Notes: generated by a model not told the origin, from the letters alone. A stretch of 64,000 bases of DNA from Xanthoparmelia taractica (GCA_033085395.1 JANQBS010000175.1:1-64000); one strand, 5' to 3'; positions 13,066 through 25,484 are shown, counted from the stretch's first letter. Made by a program: numbers and translations.

Positions 13066-14481
13066 TCAACGCCGTCTGAATCTGTGCACTGGCAATCCTT
13101 TCACCCCCACGTGGACCTTGAACAGGCTGCCTCCGAACTCGACCGAATCTGGATACTTTTCAGGCTCCTCTTCTTCTGCGGACGTGATGAACAAGTCCTC
13201 GTCGACGAATGCCGGGCACGAAATCATTCTTGCATTGGGTAGCGAGATCTCCCCCACGACTTTTGCCTCTGACGAGACCTTGAGAACCTTGCCACCGCCA
13301 CAGATGGCAATCCCTGCACAGATTCCCCAGTCAGCATTGTCTCCTTGCTCGGAAAACCGGAGTCACAAGACAGATCTTGGAAGTTGAAAGGTTCCTTTGC
13401 TCCCGAAACGTGTCGTGTGACTCCACGTCAATACCAAATACGAGGTCTTGCTCCGAAATGTACCTACACAAGCACCCATTTACATCGATAACCATCCCAT
13501 CTGGCACAGCATCACCTTCAACATGGAAGAACACTTTGCGATTGGAGATATCACCCGTCCTTCTGTCATAATCGAACTGCCATACTAGTCACGTTCTTGA
13601 GTCAGCATTGCCATTGACAAATAACGTACTGAGTAAGGAGACTTGTTCGGGGAGTAGTATCGGAGCTGAAACGGATAATTGGCTCCTGCACAACATCTCG
13701 GAAATCGAAAAGCAATTTCGGAGAGGCGAAGATGAGTCCGACAGAAGGCTTACCATTCCCAGTGGGCGAGTCGATGAAGTACATGATCTTCTCGTTGGGA
13801 CTAAAGCAAATGCCGTTGGGGATTGACACCTTTTCGATCATTCGATGAAGGCTCATGTCTGGGTCCAGACGGAAAAGAACTCCTTCGTCTGTTGGAGGCG
13901 CCTTCACTTTAGGGTCGTCCATTGTACCAGCCCAATATCTGCCTTCATGGTCAACGACACCGTCATTCAAACGCATCCTGGGGTCCATCTGATCAGCAAT
14001 GTTCTAAGCAGGAGGTCTGTCATATGACATTGGCGTACCTCTCATCTTTACCAGGTCCATCTCGATCTTCCCAGACCTTCTTGATGTACTCAAGCTTTTT
14101 CGTGTTTCTGTTCATGATGGCGTATCCATGCTTGGCACCAACAATGATCTCATCATCGGAGCCTTCAATATCCGCCGTTGTGCTATTGCAAAATTAAGAA
14201 GAAAATAGTGCTTCATCAGTAGTCAAGCTGACCTGACAGGAGTACCCAGGTCAAATGACTCCAACGAGGATGGACCTTTATTGAGGTCGACGGTGTGTAA
14301 CTTCTCCTTAACAATATCTACAAAGCGAAGAGTATGTCGACTACTCTCATAATATGGTGCTTCGCCCAACCCGCAGCTCATTTTGATGTACGGCTTGAAG
14401 GGATTTAGCCGGTAGGACGTAGGAATTCTGACTATTGCTGCTACACACCTCGGTCACCTCCCATCGTTGTATCCCAGCCAT
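13066..14481 (-). CDS. SMP-30/gluconolactonase-like six-bladed beta-propeller protein
   Basis: Family members hydrolyse sugar lactones or related esters using a divalent metal ion. Six exons were spliced by eye: 14481-14449, 14393-14233, 14182-14039, 13977-13754, 13584-13468 and 13313-13066, giving 308 aa. Every junction is GT-AG and restores the family reading frame. Recognisable SMP-30 features are the N-terminal GLGEAPYYE metal-ligand segment, RLNDG with the metal/substrate Asn-Asp, WAGTMDDP, GVLFRLDPD, IPNGICFSPNE, MYFIDSPTG, DGMVID and ICGGGKVL. The C-terminus continues through ISLPNARMISCPAF to a basic end. The protein is probably cytosolic, with no signal peptide. The intron between 13753 and 13585 is long (169 nt) for this gene but I see no missing exon. 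The substrate cannot be told. Confidence 0.9.
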
Positions 14482-15475
14482 GTCTATGCAATTCAATGAT
14501 ATGTGGGGGCTTCTCTATCTTCTGTACAGTGTTTGAAGGAGAAGGAAAAGTATCCAGAGAACGATGACGTCGCCACTAGACCGCCAAGAATCTCCAAATT
14601 CAGATATTGTTAGGAAAAAAGGTAAAAACTAATTCATCTTCTTTTTATACACGTTTGTGATCATTGACGAGACTACATCGACTATGCCTATCAAGTTCAA
14701 GTTTTCGCCAAGATAACTCTCTCTATGCACCTGCTACACTTACACCTCGCGCATCATCTCCTAGCAGCTCCATTCCTAGCGTCTTACCGCTCGAAAAGAC
14801 TGCATTACTGCTGTCCGTCCCCCAACCGCCAAGACGACACTGCCATCGTTATCGGAGCAAACACAGCTCTCTGGACCTCAAGGCCGCTCCATCATCTGGC
14901 TCGTCTCAATGCGTCAACCGCCATCCTCGTCCCTCGCAAAACCCCGAAACATGCTACGGCCAAGGTCTGCTCGAGCCCTCAACCAGTCGCCCTTTTACGC
15001 TCGTAGGCCCCTGTAAATATCATCACACGCAAGCGGCAGGGCCTTTGGCTCCTGCACCGATACCGAGGTTTCATCACATTAACCCCTATCATGCTGCATG
15101 CGGGTATTGCACTTCAGGCTGTTCACTTATCCAAAGGGCGTGAGCTGAATGCTAACATGGAAGTTATTAGCACTCTTCTGTTAGCTTGGACATTTTCTTT
15201 GCGTGGGCTTAAAATCTTAACTGGATTTTTGACCCGGAGAGCTGCACGTGAGCTATGCGTGTCACAAATGGCCTCAAAGACCCTTGGCGCGATCCATCAG
15301 GTACAGGGGCAAAGCAGTCTGACGGAAAAGCAGAACCGTATCACGCGTATCGAAACTTTGCTCGCAATAATTCCTGTTGACCATCACCATGACGAGAATC
15401 TAAGGAAGTTTGCCTTCTGAGTCACTAATGCAAGCGCACTATCGCACAGCAACACGCTCACTTATGCCCCAAAGT
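14482..15475. other. Intergenic stretch, no confident gene
   Basis: It contains a Ser/Pro/His-rich plus-strand open frame (about 14664-15143) with no motif and overlapping frames of similar length. I regard it as chance. The 5' flank of the SMP-30 gene is included. Confidence 0.5.
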
Positions 15476-16201
15476 CTAGGCATCCTTCTTCGCTTTCATC
15501 CTCGCCAATGTCATGATACTGTCCATGACATCCTTGAACGTCTGCTTGTTCTCCTCGGTCGGATTACTAGGAGACTCGGCGCCCTCGATTTCCTCCCCGT
15601 TGTCCCACTGAACCTCAAATGTGGACAAGATGATGCGCGTGTCGAAGCCGTAGACGTCCTCGTCGGGGTTTGTGGGCAAGCCTTCTAAGGGGCGGACTAC
15701 TGCGAGAAGCTCGTTGACGTCGTCGCTAGGTAGATGTCAGCTGATTTACGGACTGTGTATTCATGGTGTTTAGTATCTCAAACGATTGACCTGCTATGGG
15801 TACCACATGCGGATTCTTTAATCAAATGCTAATTGGGCCACTCATGGGGGGAAACTCATAGAGAACTTGATCCATTCTTCAAATCCAAGACCGAGAAAGC
15901 ATAGCAAAGACGACGCGAGATCCCCATTGCATAAGAAATCTCGACAATAATACATACTGTGAGATATCACCCGTCTTGACGTGGATATTCTGGTTCTCTT
16001 TGCCAGTATGGTCCGTGACCTTGATGGTTGCAGAACGGTTAGGTTCTCCAATGATTTCGATCTTCTTGGTCGGTGTCTTGTCTGTACGGTTCACATCAGC
16101 AAAGGGGATGACCACATTATAGCCCAGTGAGGCGGACTGAAACTTTGTGTCAGGCGGATCGAGAACTCGCCTGATGGCGGCGGTGCCATTGATCGAGGCA
16201 T
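15476..16201 (-). CDS. Small conserved-looking hypothetical protein, start unresolved
   Basis: I do not recognise the family. Two coding blocks join across an intron (donor GTATGT at 15957, acceptor ending at 15726). The first contains GYNVVIPFADVNRTDKTP and IEIIGEPNRSATIKV. The second begins DDVNELLAVVRPLEG and ends in a basic tail at the TAG of 15476. The result is an acidic soluble protein of about 160 aa. In the frame of block one there is a stop just upstream and no ATG. The ATG at 16201 is out of frame, so either a small 5' intron or a frameshift exists. The intron is long (about 230 nt). It lies in a run of minus-strand metabolic genes. Confidence 0.5.
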
Positions 16202-16533
16202 GTTGATTTCAGGTGATGTTTGAAATTGAAAGAGGGTGTCCTGATTGTTTCCCTAGTGCTGGATTAAAAATGTAATTGGTGGTTGTTGAGGTGCTGCTTT
16301 CGAAGTGGATGCTCAGTGCGTTGGGGGAAATTCCATTTGTGACATCATCGAGTGAATGAGGTAACCAAATTTGACACTGGATCGATGTATTACTAAGACT
16401 CGAGTGAAGATGGTCCTTTGAACATCACTGCAGTGCTAATAACAATAATAAAGGACAACAGCGTCTGCAGAGCAGAATCTTTCCTATAGGTACTCCCAAA
16501 CATGCCTTTCTGTTAGGAGACATGGCTTGTCCG

Positions 16534-18430
16534 TCACACAAAATCAGCAAACGGAAGACCAGTATTCCCCTTGATAAACTCCATAGCCTCAACCACCTTA
16601 ACGCCATTAGCAGCCTGCTACTTGCAATTGGAGGCAACTTCATATCATACCTTTTCATCCTCATACCTTCGTCCAACTAATTGCAACGAGACTGGGGCAC
16701 CTTTGTACTTCTCAGGCCCCGACTTCCACAGCTGATGATTATACTCGTCCTTCTCGTTCATAGGCTTGTAGTCATGCTCCACCACGTCTATTGTCGGATC
16801 TACTTTTGTCACTGGAAAGACTAGCCCTGGGTAGTCAAGCAGGTTCCACTGGGCCGTATAGCCCCAATATCTTGCACAATCTAGAGGAGGTGCCGCCCCT
16901 GGACCTACGGGGCATAATATCACATCGACCATGCCTTCGAGCTCACCAGTCCCGCTAGTTCCGGTCGCGGTATCGTTCCAAAGTTTGGCGTACTCTGTCT
17001 TGTAACCTTCTCTCTTCATGGTCCAATGCCAGATTTCCTCGACGGTAAGTTTCTTCACCCACGGGTTCTCCTTTAGAATAAACTGGGATAGAGGTCGCCA
17101 CGGCTCGCCCGACGCTTCGATAGCAGCAACCTCTTGTTGACCTCCATCACCAAAATACAGACTGGAAATAATGGTCCAAGCTTCGTCATGCTTGTATGGC
17201 TTCCAATCAACAATTTCGACCGATTCCACATCTTTCAGCTTGTCTATAACTTCTTGTATTGCTCGCACAACAGGTGGATGCGGCTTGACTATCCCATCGT
17301 GCCACATGACTCCAATCTTGAGTCTCTTCCCAGAAGGTTTTTTGAGATAACTCTCTTGATCTCTCCAAGGAATGGGGACCAATGATGGCTCGTTCAGCCA
17401 CTAGCACATTTCGGAGTCAGCATTCGTGCACGTAGATAAGGATATGGATAACAAGGCGTGGTTGGGAGGTGGAAAGTGCGAGGAGGTGACTTTGCTCCTG
17501 CAGCACGTGTTGCGACTCACAAGGCTGTCAAGATAGGGAGGAAGAGAAGTGCCTCACAGGTCTCGCATTAATGACAGTCTTCATAAAAAGCTTCACTCCT
17601 CCGAGTGAAGTACTCAGGGGTCCAAGGACCGCAACAATCTGTTCCTGGCCACTCATTGTATAGGACAGTCCACCAAACGGTATCCTGTAGCTTGATGGGC
17701 GCAACCCGTATACTCCACAGTTTGCTGAAGGACTCCTGATACTGCCTCCAACGTCGGTCCCGAGACCTAGGCAGCTTCCTCGCAATGCGATCAAGGCTCC
17801 TTCGCCCCCGGAACTACCACCAGAAGTCAGCTGGCTGTTGAAAGGGTTCACAGTAACTCCATAGAGGTTACTGGACGTCTCGAGATGCATCAAGGTCTGA
17901 GGCTGGGCCGTGCGAACGTAAAACACACAGCCGGCGTTCCATAAGATCTTCAAGACAAAAGCATCATCCTCCCCTTTGCGATGCCACCAGCTAACGAATC
18001 CTGCGTTCAGTCCCAGATCTTTCATCCCAATATGCTCTTTGACGCTGATTGGCAAACCATGTAACGGGCCAATGGGCTTTCCATGCTTAGAGAGGTATTC
18101 GTCAAGAAACTTGGCTCGGGCTATCGCTCGCTCAGGGAGAAGCTCGGTGATGCAATTAGCTAGAGCTTGAGCAAGGCCTGCCCGTCGCAGAAATGCAGTT
18201 GTCACGGCAGTGCTTGTGTATTTCCCTGACGCAAGAGAGGCGACAAGTTGCTCAGGTGCCGTCTGAGTAATGACAGTCTCTTCGGTTGAAAGCAAGTACT
18301 TTGGGATCTCTGTACGGTCAAAGGGTAGCTGGTCAGGGACTTCGGGAACTGGGGGCTTGACACGTCGAATGCTATCGTCTCGGTGGTCTTGCGCTATCTT
18401 TGCAACTTCTTGCCAAGTTGGCTTGCTCAT
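16534..18430 (-). CDS. General amidase (amidase signature family, acetamidase-like)
   Basis: It hydrolyses carboxamides to acid plus ammonia, and is probably cytosolic. Exons are 18430-17558, 17400-16651 and 16614-16534 (567 aa, usual for fungal general amidases). The amidase-signature Ser-cisSer-Lys triad is visible: Lys in GLPISVKEH, cis-Ser in LTSGGSSGGEGAL, and nucleophile Ser in GTDVGGSIRSPS. The third exon supplies the short C-terminus (...GNTGLPFADFV). The start ATG at 18430 was chosen over an upstream GTG in the same frame. It is divergent from the dehydrogenase gene at 19046 across about 615 bp. The substrate (acetamide, formamide or a larger amide) cannot be fixed from sequence. Confidence 0.94.
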
Positions 18431-19045
18431 GGTGGCTGTCGTGTTATCCACTCTGTAGAGGAGTAAAGTCGATGGCTAATGGGACTTGAAGGATAGAATG
18501 GCATGGCGAATCGATATGTACGAGGAAGTCACCAGCTTGTATGCTTAAGCTGCAGCTATCTGTCCGGCACTTCCAATAAGAGCTTGTGCCTGCACAACAT
18601 GACAGAAATGGCAGGTGTGCCGGGTACCGGGACCATTTCCCCAATCCATCTTCCGAGTAGCAGCACTTTGATACCTTCACTTTTATCAAATTGAATAGCT
18701 TGGCTCATTTGTCTCAAAGCCTCGTCTCCAGTATTCGGGCTCGCCTTCATCAACGTATAGGATGCAACCACCCTTCTGTCTTACATTCGTGCCGTGTCTT
18801 TACCCCGCTGCCTTGGCGGAAGTGACGTCTTGTTCCGTAGTCAAAGTACATACAATCCGAAAGTCTTCTTTATCTATGTAACCTGTCTCATTCGCTTTTA
18901 ACCACTGTCTATCGTGCAGAAATTCTCGTCTTTTCTTCTCCCGCTCGTGTTCGGCATCTGTTTACTCCTTCTGGTCAATTGTCGATGACTGCAGTAGCTT
19001 GTCTTGACCATCAACTCGAGAACCTTAAATTAATTTCTCCCAAAC

Positions 19046-20262
19046 ATGGCTACTGTTCCACGCCGGGTACCTTGTGCGTTAAGAAATGTCAGGATTTACG
19101 TCCCTCTAATCTCGCGGCCTTTGTCAACAAGCCATGCATTCAGAGAGTCTACACTTGAAGATCCACCACGCGGCAATGAGCCCAAGACGCCCGGCCGCAA
19201 ACCTCCAGCTCCTCCAACCCAGGAAAGAGAAAACATGGAAAATGACACTGCCTCAGCAAGCTTCCTAGGGACTACTAAGCGACTACCCGAGTTCAATCTT
19301 ACAGATAAAGTTGTTTTAGTGTCAGGGGCTGCTCGTGGTCTTGGTCTGACCCAAGCAGAAGCATTGCTCGAAGCTGGGGCCACAGTCTACGCCCTGGATC
19401 GGCTCCCAGAGCCTTCCCCAGACTTCTACCGCGTACAAAAGAGAGCAGCAGAGGAATTAGGAACAACTTTCTACTATAGGCAAATTGACGTTCGAGATGT
19501 CGATGGCCTAAACAAAGTGGTTGCGAGCATTGGCGACAAGCATGGACGCATGGATGGGCTAATTGCAGCAGCGGGAATCCAGCAAGAGACGCCGGCTTTG
19601 GATTATACAGCCAAAGACGCAAACATGATGTTCGAGATTAACATCACCGGCGTGTTTATGACAGCGCAAGCAGTAGCAAAACAAATGATAAGATTTGGCA
19701 ATGGAGGTAGTATCGCCATGATTGCATCTATGAGTGCGCACATTGCCAACCGGGTACGCTGTTCTCCCTGAAGGACTGTGCTCTTGTGCGCCAGCTGACT
19801 CCCCCAGGGTCTCATCTGTCCGGCCTACAACGCATCCAAAGCTGGTGTGCTCCAATTAGCCAAAAACTTGGCTTCGGAATGGGGTCAGTACGGCATTCGA
19901 GTCAATACAATTTCTCCTGGATACATTGTCACGGCAATGGTCGAAGAGCTCTTCCGCCTTTACCCCGAGCGACGGACGGACTGGCCAGCGCAGAATATGC
20001 TCGGCAAGCTGAGCAGACCAGAAGACTTCCGAGGCGCCGCTGTCTTCCTTCTCAGTCCAGCAAGCTCATACATGACAGGTGCGGACCTGAGGATAGGTAC
20101 GTACAACTCGAGCTGATCTCTCCTATATGGTATCAGACTTGGGTCGCAAGACATGGTTCAGGAGCACGCGGACTAGGATTTGTCTTGAAACCCCATTCTC
20201 TGCCTCAAATGAGTAACGCTGACTTCGAAACCGGCGTAGATGGTGGGCACGCAAGTTGGTAA
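19046..20262 (+). CDS. Short-chain dehydrogenase/reductase with mitochondrial-type presequence
   Basis: NAD(P)-dependent oxidoreductase of the classical SDR family. Exons are 19046-19753, 19808-20096 and 20240-20262 (339 aa). The Rossmann motif GAARGLG is near residue 98, followed by ALDRLPE, AAAGIQ (NAG-like), the catalytic Ser in IASMS, and the YNASK catalytic Tyr/Lys pair in exon 2. VNTISPGYIVTAM and the last exon's IDGGHASW close the fold as in mannitol- and sorbose-reductase-like SDRs. The first 35 residues are Arg-rich without acidic residues (VPRRVPCALRNVRIYV, then RPLSTSHAF), typical of a mitochondrial targeting signal. A Pro-rich linker of about 45 residues follows. The cofactor and substrate are not certain. 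Confidence 0.93.
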
Positions 20263-20325
20263 ATCGACCCTTTAGGATCGCCGGCGAACGAGGCTACCAA
20301 ACTCAAGGGCGGATGTTGAGTTCCA

Positions 20326-21030
20326 TCAACCATATATCCCGGCGTCATCCTTGTCTACTTTTGCGACCCTCGTGTCACCAACGACACCGCTCGGACCCAG
20401 TCTTCCCACAACACCCTTTGCCAGCCCCAAGCTCTTCTCAATCTCTTCTCCAGCCATCTTCTTCTCATCTCGCATCAAAATTAGCTGCCGTATCGTAGAA
20501 ACATCCAGAAAGCTTTTCCCTCCATCACCCCTCCCCGTCTTCGCAAACTCCAGCTCGGCCTGCTGCTGCAGGCGCTCTCGCGCCGCCAACACCATCAGTG
20601 CAGGATTCTTGCTTGGATCGGGGAAAATTTGTGGATGCGACTGATCTTGGGAGTTTTGAGAGCCTTGTGATGGTGGAGATGACGAGGGACTAAATATTGA
20701 TGAATTCGAGAGAGTTGAGTTGGGCTGGACTGGGCCAAGAGAGCGGAGAGATCGTGCGAAATCGGGGTCAGAGGCATCGAGGTTGATGGCTTTTGAATAG
20801 TGTCAGTAGCGCTTCAGTAGAGAACTGAGAGAATAGAGCCTACAGTGATCACGTGTGTTGCTGGCTTGTGATTGAGGATGTACGGTTGGACCTGGAGCTG
20901 TTGGTTGGCCTGCTGGAGGAGGGGGTGCGGAAGGGGCATTGGATGATGGCGGAGGTGGCATGCGCTGGGGATATTGACGTCTGGCGGCGCCGGCAGCTGT
21001 TTTGGCCGCTTTGGAAGTGGACGAGCCCAT
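20326..21030 (-). CDS. Small fungal protein with N-myristoylation-type start
   Basis: Function unknown. Exons are 21030-20844 and 20789-20326 (216 aa; intron GTAGGC...AAAAG with CTACTGAC branch site). It begins MGSSTSKAA, a good N-myristoylation signal, followed by a Pro-rich disordered segment (RMPPPPSS, APPPPAG). The C-terminal third is a compact helical domain (SFLDVSTIRQLILMRDEKK, then a GxxKGVVGRLG turn) that resembles a small helix-turn-helix. This arrangement is known in uncharacterised ascomycete proteins. The gene converges with the SDR gene; only 63 bp separate the two stops. Confidence 0.8.
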
Positions 21031-21164
21031 TGAAGATGGGGCTAATGATTAAAGGCAGTTGAATTGGCAAGCATTCTTATCTTGAAGGAATTTTTAGATA
21101 TCGCGAGTTTGCGGCATGAGGTCAGCCGCATGCTTGGCGTTAGTTTCTAGTACAGTACTAGATT

Positions 21165-21892
21165 AAAAGTTTTCGTGGATACCCTGTTTTAGGGCTAAAG
21201 TCGTATATTTCGTAGAACTCTGTCTCGAACGAATGGACGTGTAGTGGGATTGACTGCTTCCATTGTTCAAATATGCTACGAATGCTCTGAAAACTCTTCT
21301 CCGGAGCAACATTGATCCACACCGGCTTGGCATTCGGAGAGCAGATACCAAAACCGTGACAAACTCTAACTTTTTATTTTAGGCTATAGATTTTTCTAAA
21401 AATTTAATAATAAAGAGTAAATTATATAAACTTATTTTTTTATTCTTACGAATTTTTCTTAAATAAATATTTTATAAATTTAAGAGATTTTTATAGAAAG
21501 TAGAAAAATTTATATTGAATTTTACGAGAAAAATTCTTATTTTCAACTTTAGTCGTATTTGAATATATTATATTACTTAACTACGTATTATATTAAAAAT
21601 CTAACTTAGTAGAAAGTAGTATTATATAAATCTCTATACTTAAGAAAATTTTAAGTCTTAATATACATATTTATATAATATTTAAATTATAGGTTTGAAA
21701 AGTACGTGTTTTGCCCTAAAATATTAGCGTGTGCAGGAAGCTTGAGAATCCTTGGCACAGTTTTTTGAGAATTTTGTGTTTTTGCCACTCAAATCGAGAC
21801 ATTTGACCTAACCCTAGTCCTAAGACCTAATAAGCGGGTAATCGCAAATGTCTCGATTTGAGTACGCTAATAGGGGATCCACGAAAACTTTT
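21165..21892. mobile_element. Decayed DNA transposon or large MITE with terminal inverted repeats
   Basis: The 16 bases at 21165-21180 (AAAAGTTTTCGTGGAT) recur in perfect inverted orientation at 21877-21892. Inside, 21360-21710 is an AT-rich RIP-like core. Near the right end a second perfect 19-bp inverted pair lies at 21787-21805 and 21845-21863. No transposase frame survives and no clear target-site duplication is seen. It could be one element or a nest of two. Confidence 0.65.
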
Positions 21893-22478
21893 GACGCGGA
21901 ACTGTACGCTCCTCCGACGACTTTCTTTTCATCCATCAAACAGCGTTAAGCATTTGCATGTCCAAATGGCTGTCGAAGGCATCCTGAAATCATTATTCCG
22001 TGCAAATAAATTTTAGGGCATGCCTTGAAATTTCCCAGCATTTGAATACTTCATTGCGCCAGATGTGCCAACTCAAGCCAGGTAGTACACGTCCTAGAGG
22101 ATCAATTGACTCATTCTGAAATCCAATATCATTTCTATTAGTAGGGGAAAGGAGCCAAAGGATCGCGTTGGCGTTGGATAAATCCTGTCAGTTCATTGAG
22201 AGCGCTTTTATTCTCATACATCCAATGCTGTTTCACCGCCATATTCCTGACATGAAACGTGAAGCGGTACAAGACGGAGGCAGCTCAGCCTCGTACCACT
22301 TGCCCTCTCAACTATATCCCTTTCCTTCCCTGGGATCCTCTGCTTGGACATTTCCTACGTGTCGAGTCTACTATTTATTTTAATCTCCTCATGTTGACCG
22401 GATCGAATCGATTCCTCCGTCACTCTTTGTTCGTTCATTTATTTACTTTTCGGAATTCTGTCTTCTCGACCCGTCAAA

Positions 22479-23389
22479 ATGGCAGTGACGGACCATGGTG
22501 AGCTTCGTTGATCAACCTATAGGCCTGATTTAACACATTGCAAAGGACCAATTCAGACATGTTACCTGGGCCGGAAGGATGTGCCAGCACGTGTAACCTT
22601 TGACCGGGAAACCGTCTCCCGTAGCCCTCACTTCTTTCCACAAGAGCACCGGTTTGTAGAGCTCCATGAACCAACACGAGGGCGTCGAGATCCGTCTCCG
22701 AGAGAGCACCGTCGGTCAAGCAGATCTGCCAATCCGCAACCTCGTGCAATGGTACTCTCCCAAAAAGGTACCCTCAGATCCCACCATTGCTATCTGTGCC
22801 CTTCCTGACCCCTTCAGATCGCCGCAGGCGTGATTCTTCCGAATCAGACTCTGAAAGCGACTCCGACACCGATGGCTCAAGCCCGCGTCGAGTCCGCAGC
22901 CGCAGACATTACGACGAATACCTTCCGCTAACCCCTGCGGGCCCCGTCTACGCCAAGCCTCGCAACCGCCCTCGCTGCACAGCAATCCCAAGATCACGCT
23001 CCCAAGGCCCCGGCGGTCCTCCCAGACGCTACGACAGCGGCAGTGACTCCTCTTCAGACGACGACGACCACGACGGCGGAAAGAAGAATGCGCAGCCGAA
23101 GCCACCCCCAAAGCACATACTTTACACAGGTCTCGCCTGCGTCGCCACCCTCGCTGCGGCAAACAACATCTATCAATCCGCAAAGGCGCACCACACGCGC
23201 CAGAGGGAGCTCGACGAGGGCGAAATCAGTAGCGCGGAAGCGCAGAAACTGAAGGCGCAGGCTATGAAGATGGACTTGATCAGTTTGGGGGTTGCGGCGG
23301 TGTGGGCGTATAATGTCAGGAACGGGTGGAGGAGAGCGGAGGGGCATTGGAAGGCACATAGAGAAAGGCAGGCTGAGGAAAGAAGGTAA
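22479..23389 (+). CDS. Ser/Arg-rich fungal protein with C-terminal hydrophobic segments
   Basis: Family not characterised. Exons are 22479-22497, 22546-22767 and 22818-23389 (270 aa). The very short first exon MAVTDHG joins to PIQTCYLGRKDVPARVTFD. A middle region is rich in Arg, Ser and acidic residues (RRRRDSSESDSESDSDTDGS and DSGSDSSSDDDDHDGGKK). The C-terminal part has two short hydrophobic helices (ILYTGLACVATLAAANNIY and DLISLGVAAVWAYNV) separated by a charged helix with GEISSAEAQKLK. This pattern is shared by other fungal proteins that combine an Arg/Ser-rich head with a paired-helix tail. Membrane association is likely, the role unknown. Confidence 0.82.
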
Positions 23390-23795
23390 ATCTGGTGTGA
23401 GAGTGCTAAGAGTATGGGTCCCACGACTATGTGTATAGGCGTTCTTTTCATGTGCCATGAGCAGGTCCATTCGGTTCCGGAAAAGCGACTGTACCTGGGC
23501 TGAATTGAAGATAGGTATGTGATAAAATAGCGCGTATACGCAAGCCCTGGCCACGAGCTAAAGGAATCATTGCACGTGCATAAAAGATGCTAGCATGATT
23601 GATCCATTTTCTCGAAAGTCTCGATTACGGGCTCATCATTTCATGCTGTTAAGGATAGTACAAGTGTCAGAATCAGGCAGTAAAAGCGCAAGGTACTGAT
23701 GAGATTTCCTCTAGTGAGACTTGATATACAGTAGCGGACAGATCAAACCAGAAGCTTTCTATGCTCTTCTCTCTCGTGGCTGGCCACTCCTGTCT

Positions 23796-24822
23796 TCACC
23801 GCAAGCCGGCGATCCTCCGGCCTTGTACCTCGCGTAGTGCCCTGCTTCCGCTGAGGAAGGTTACCAATCCGATGCCAAACGCTGGCGGTAGGGTCTGGAA
23901 CAGGTTCCAAGAAGTGTAGTACATGAAGAACAGGCCCTCCATAGCCAGGATCGAGCAGAAGAACAGTGTATGCGGAATGGGTGAGCTACTGAAAGCTGTG
24001 GAGAGATGGTTGAGATTTGCGCCGAGCGAAATCCACTGTGCGAAACCTGATTAGCGAGAGATGTAGGCATAGTCATGATTGTACTTACCACTCCTAGCAG
24101 GGCGGGCAGAGCTGCTATCACCGCCGCTGCAAATATCAAGGTTATGATCTTTGGTGGGCTTTTAGGATCTGATTTGAAGATATGGTGAATCTCTGGGAGC
24201 TTCCCATAACGCAGTGGTTTTTCTGAGGCGGGTAAGGGAGAGCCAGCGTCGAGTTTGATGGTAAGCTCGAAGGCTTTGCCATTGTAGGGCTTCGAGGAGC
24301 CAAACGAAGCGATTACTAGGGACGCATCGAGAGGTCCTGTTGAGGATAATAACTGCGTTGGGAGGTCCTTCTGGGCCTGAACATTGGGTCAACGATGAGA
24401 GCTGCTTGCTGCATTGGGGAACATACAAGTTCGATCTTGCCCTTCCCATTCTCCTTTACCTGGAAAGCGAAGGATGTGTCTAGATTGCTTTTGGGGTCTC
24501 TAATGAGAAGGAATGTTTGGTGTGGCCTTTTGGCTTTGTTATCCTCTTTGGTTGTTAGGAGAATCTTGAGAGTGTCTGATGCTCCTAGTGTGACAGGCTT
24601 CGACAGAGCTTTATTCTCTCCAAGTCTAAGAACCATCAGTCTGAGTATGCAATAAGCTTGCGAGGAAGAAGATGCATACTTTTCTTTGAAGCCTCCTCCT
24701 ACCCCTGCTCCCTTCTTGTTTACAGAGACCGTGGCATCCTCGTAGCCCCATTTAGCGGCGACACTGAGAGAAGCAGCGCATAAAACCAAAAGGAAAGACA
24801 GTAGTTGACTGGGGAGTCGCAT
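23796..24822 (-). CDS. SWP1: Oligosaccharyltransferase subunit, ribophorin II/Swp1 family
   Basis: It is an accessory subunit of the ER oligosaccharyltransferase that N-glycosylates nascent proteins. Exons are 24822-24680, 24625-24427, 24376-24089 and 24035-23796 (289 aa, like yeast Swp1). It has a signal peptide (MRLPSQLLSFLLVLCAASLS), a lumenal beta-rich domain, and the strongly conserved juxtamembrane stretch PLRYGKLPEIHHIF then KSPPKIITLIFA. Three transmembrane helices follow: FAAAVIAALPALLGV, a segment with IPHTLFFCSILAMEGLFF, and one with LPPAFGIGLVTFLSG. The short cytosolic tail is REVQGRRIAGLR. All introns are GT-AG and about 50 nt long. Confidence 0.93.
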
Positions 24823-25484
24823 GATGTCCTATGCAATCGTGTAGATAGAGAACAAAGCTGGAAGGACACAGCTGTCAACTCCAATCGCGAACGTGCCAAG
24901 ACGAAGCCAGTGGGTAAACTTCGGGCTCTTCGTGCCTACCTCTTCTGTCCGCATCGGTCCATTATTGCAGTGTTTATTACCTGTGAAGGTGCTTGGTATA
25001 TGAGAAGCCCCAGATGTATCTCTTCACCGGCCATGCAGCAAGGTTTCCAATCACGTGTAACAAGTTGTTAAACCAAAGTAGAGCAACCAGCAGTGCAGGA
25101 AAATGTAGAAATGTTTGGGGAGGACAAGCGGAGCTAAAATCCCTAAGCGAGGCCCTTTCTTCTGTTAACAGCACTCCCTCGTTTAGACATTCTTTCACCC
25201 CCGACAGCTTAGTCTTCCCAATACCTCTCTGAATGCGCCGGTCCATCGGGCTCAAGCTCTTCCTGGAGACGACCTTTCAGTAGCTTTCTCAGACTTGTAT
25301 GAATAGTCGAAAGGAATCAGTCTCAAGGTTGCAGAAGCCCTAAGTCTCGGGGAAGTGTGAGCTTCAAGTAAGTCCACGAAAACTCCCCCAGTTGCCAGCA
25401 CAACTTGGGTGACACATATCTGACTTGTAATTACCTTTACCCAGGTAGGATATGCGGCCCATCACAACCTGAGGTCGTCAAATC

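Noticed and set aside
14664..15143. 159-codon Ser/Pro/His-rich plus-strand ORF
   Set aside because: No motif, low-complexity composition and overlapping frames of similar length suggest a chance ORF.
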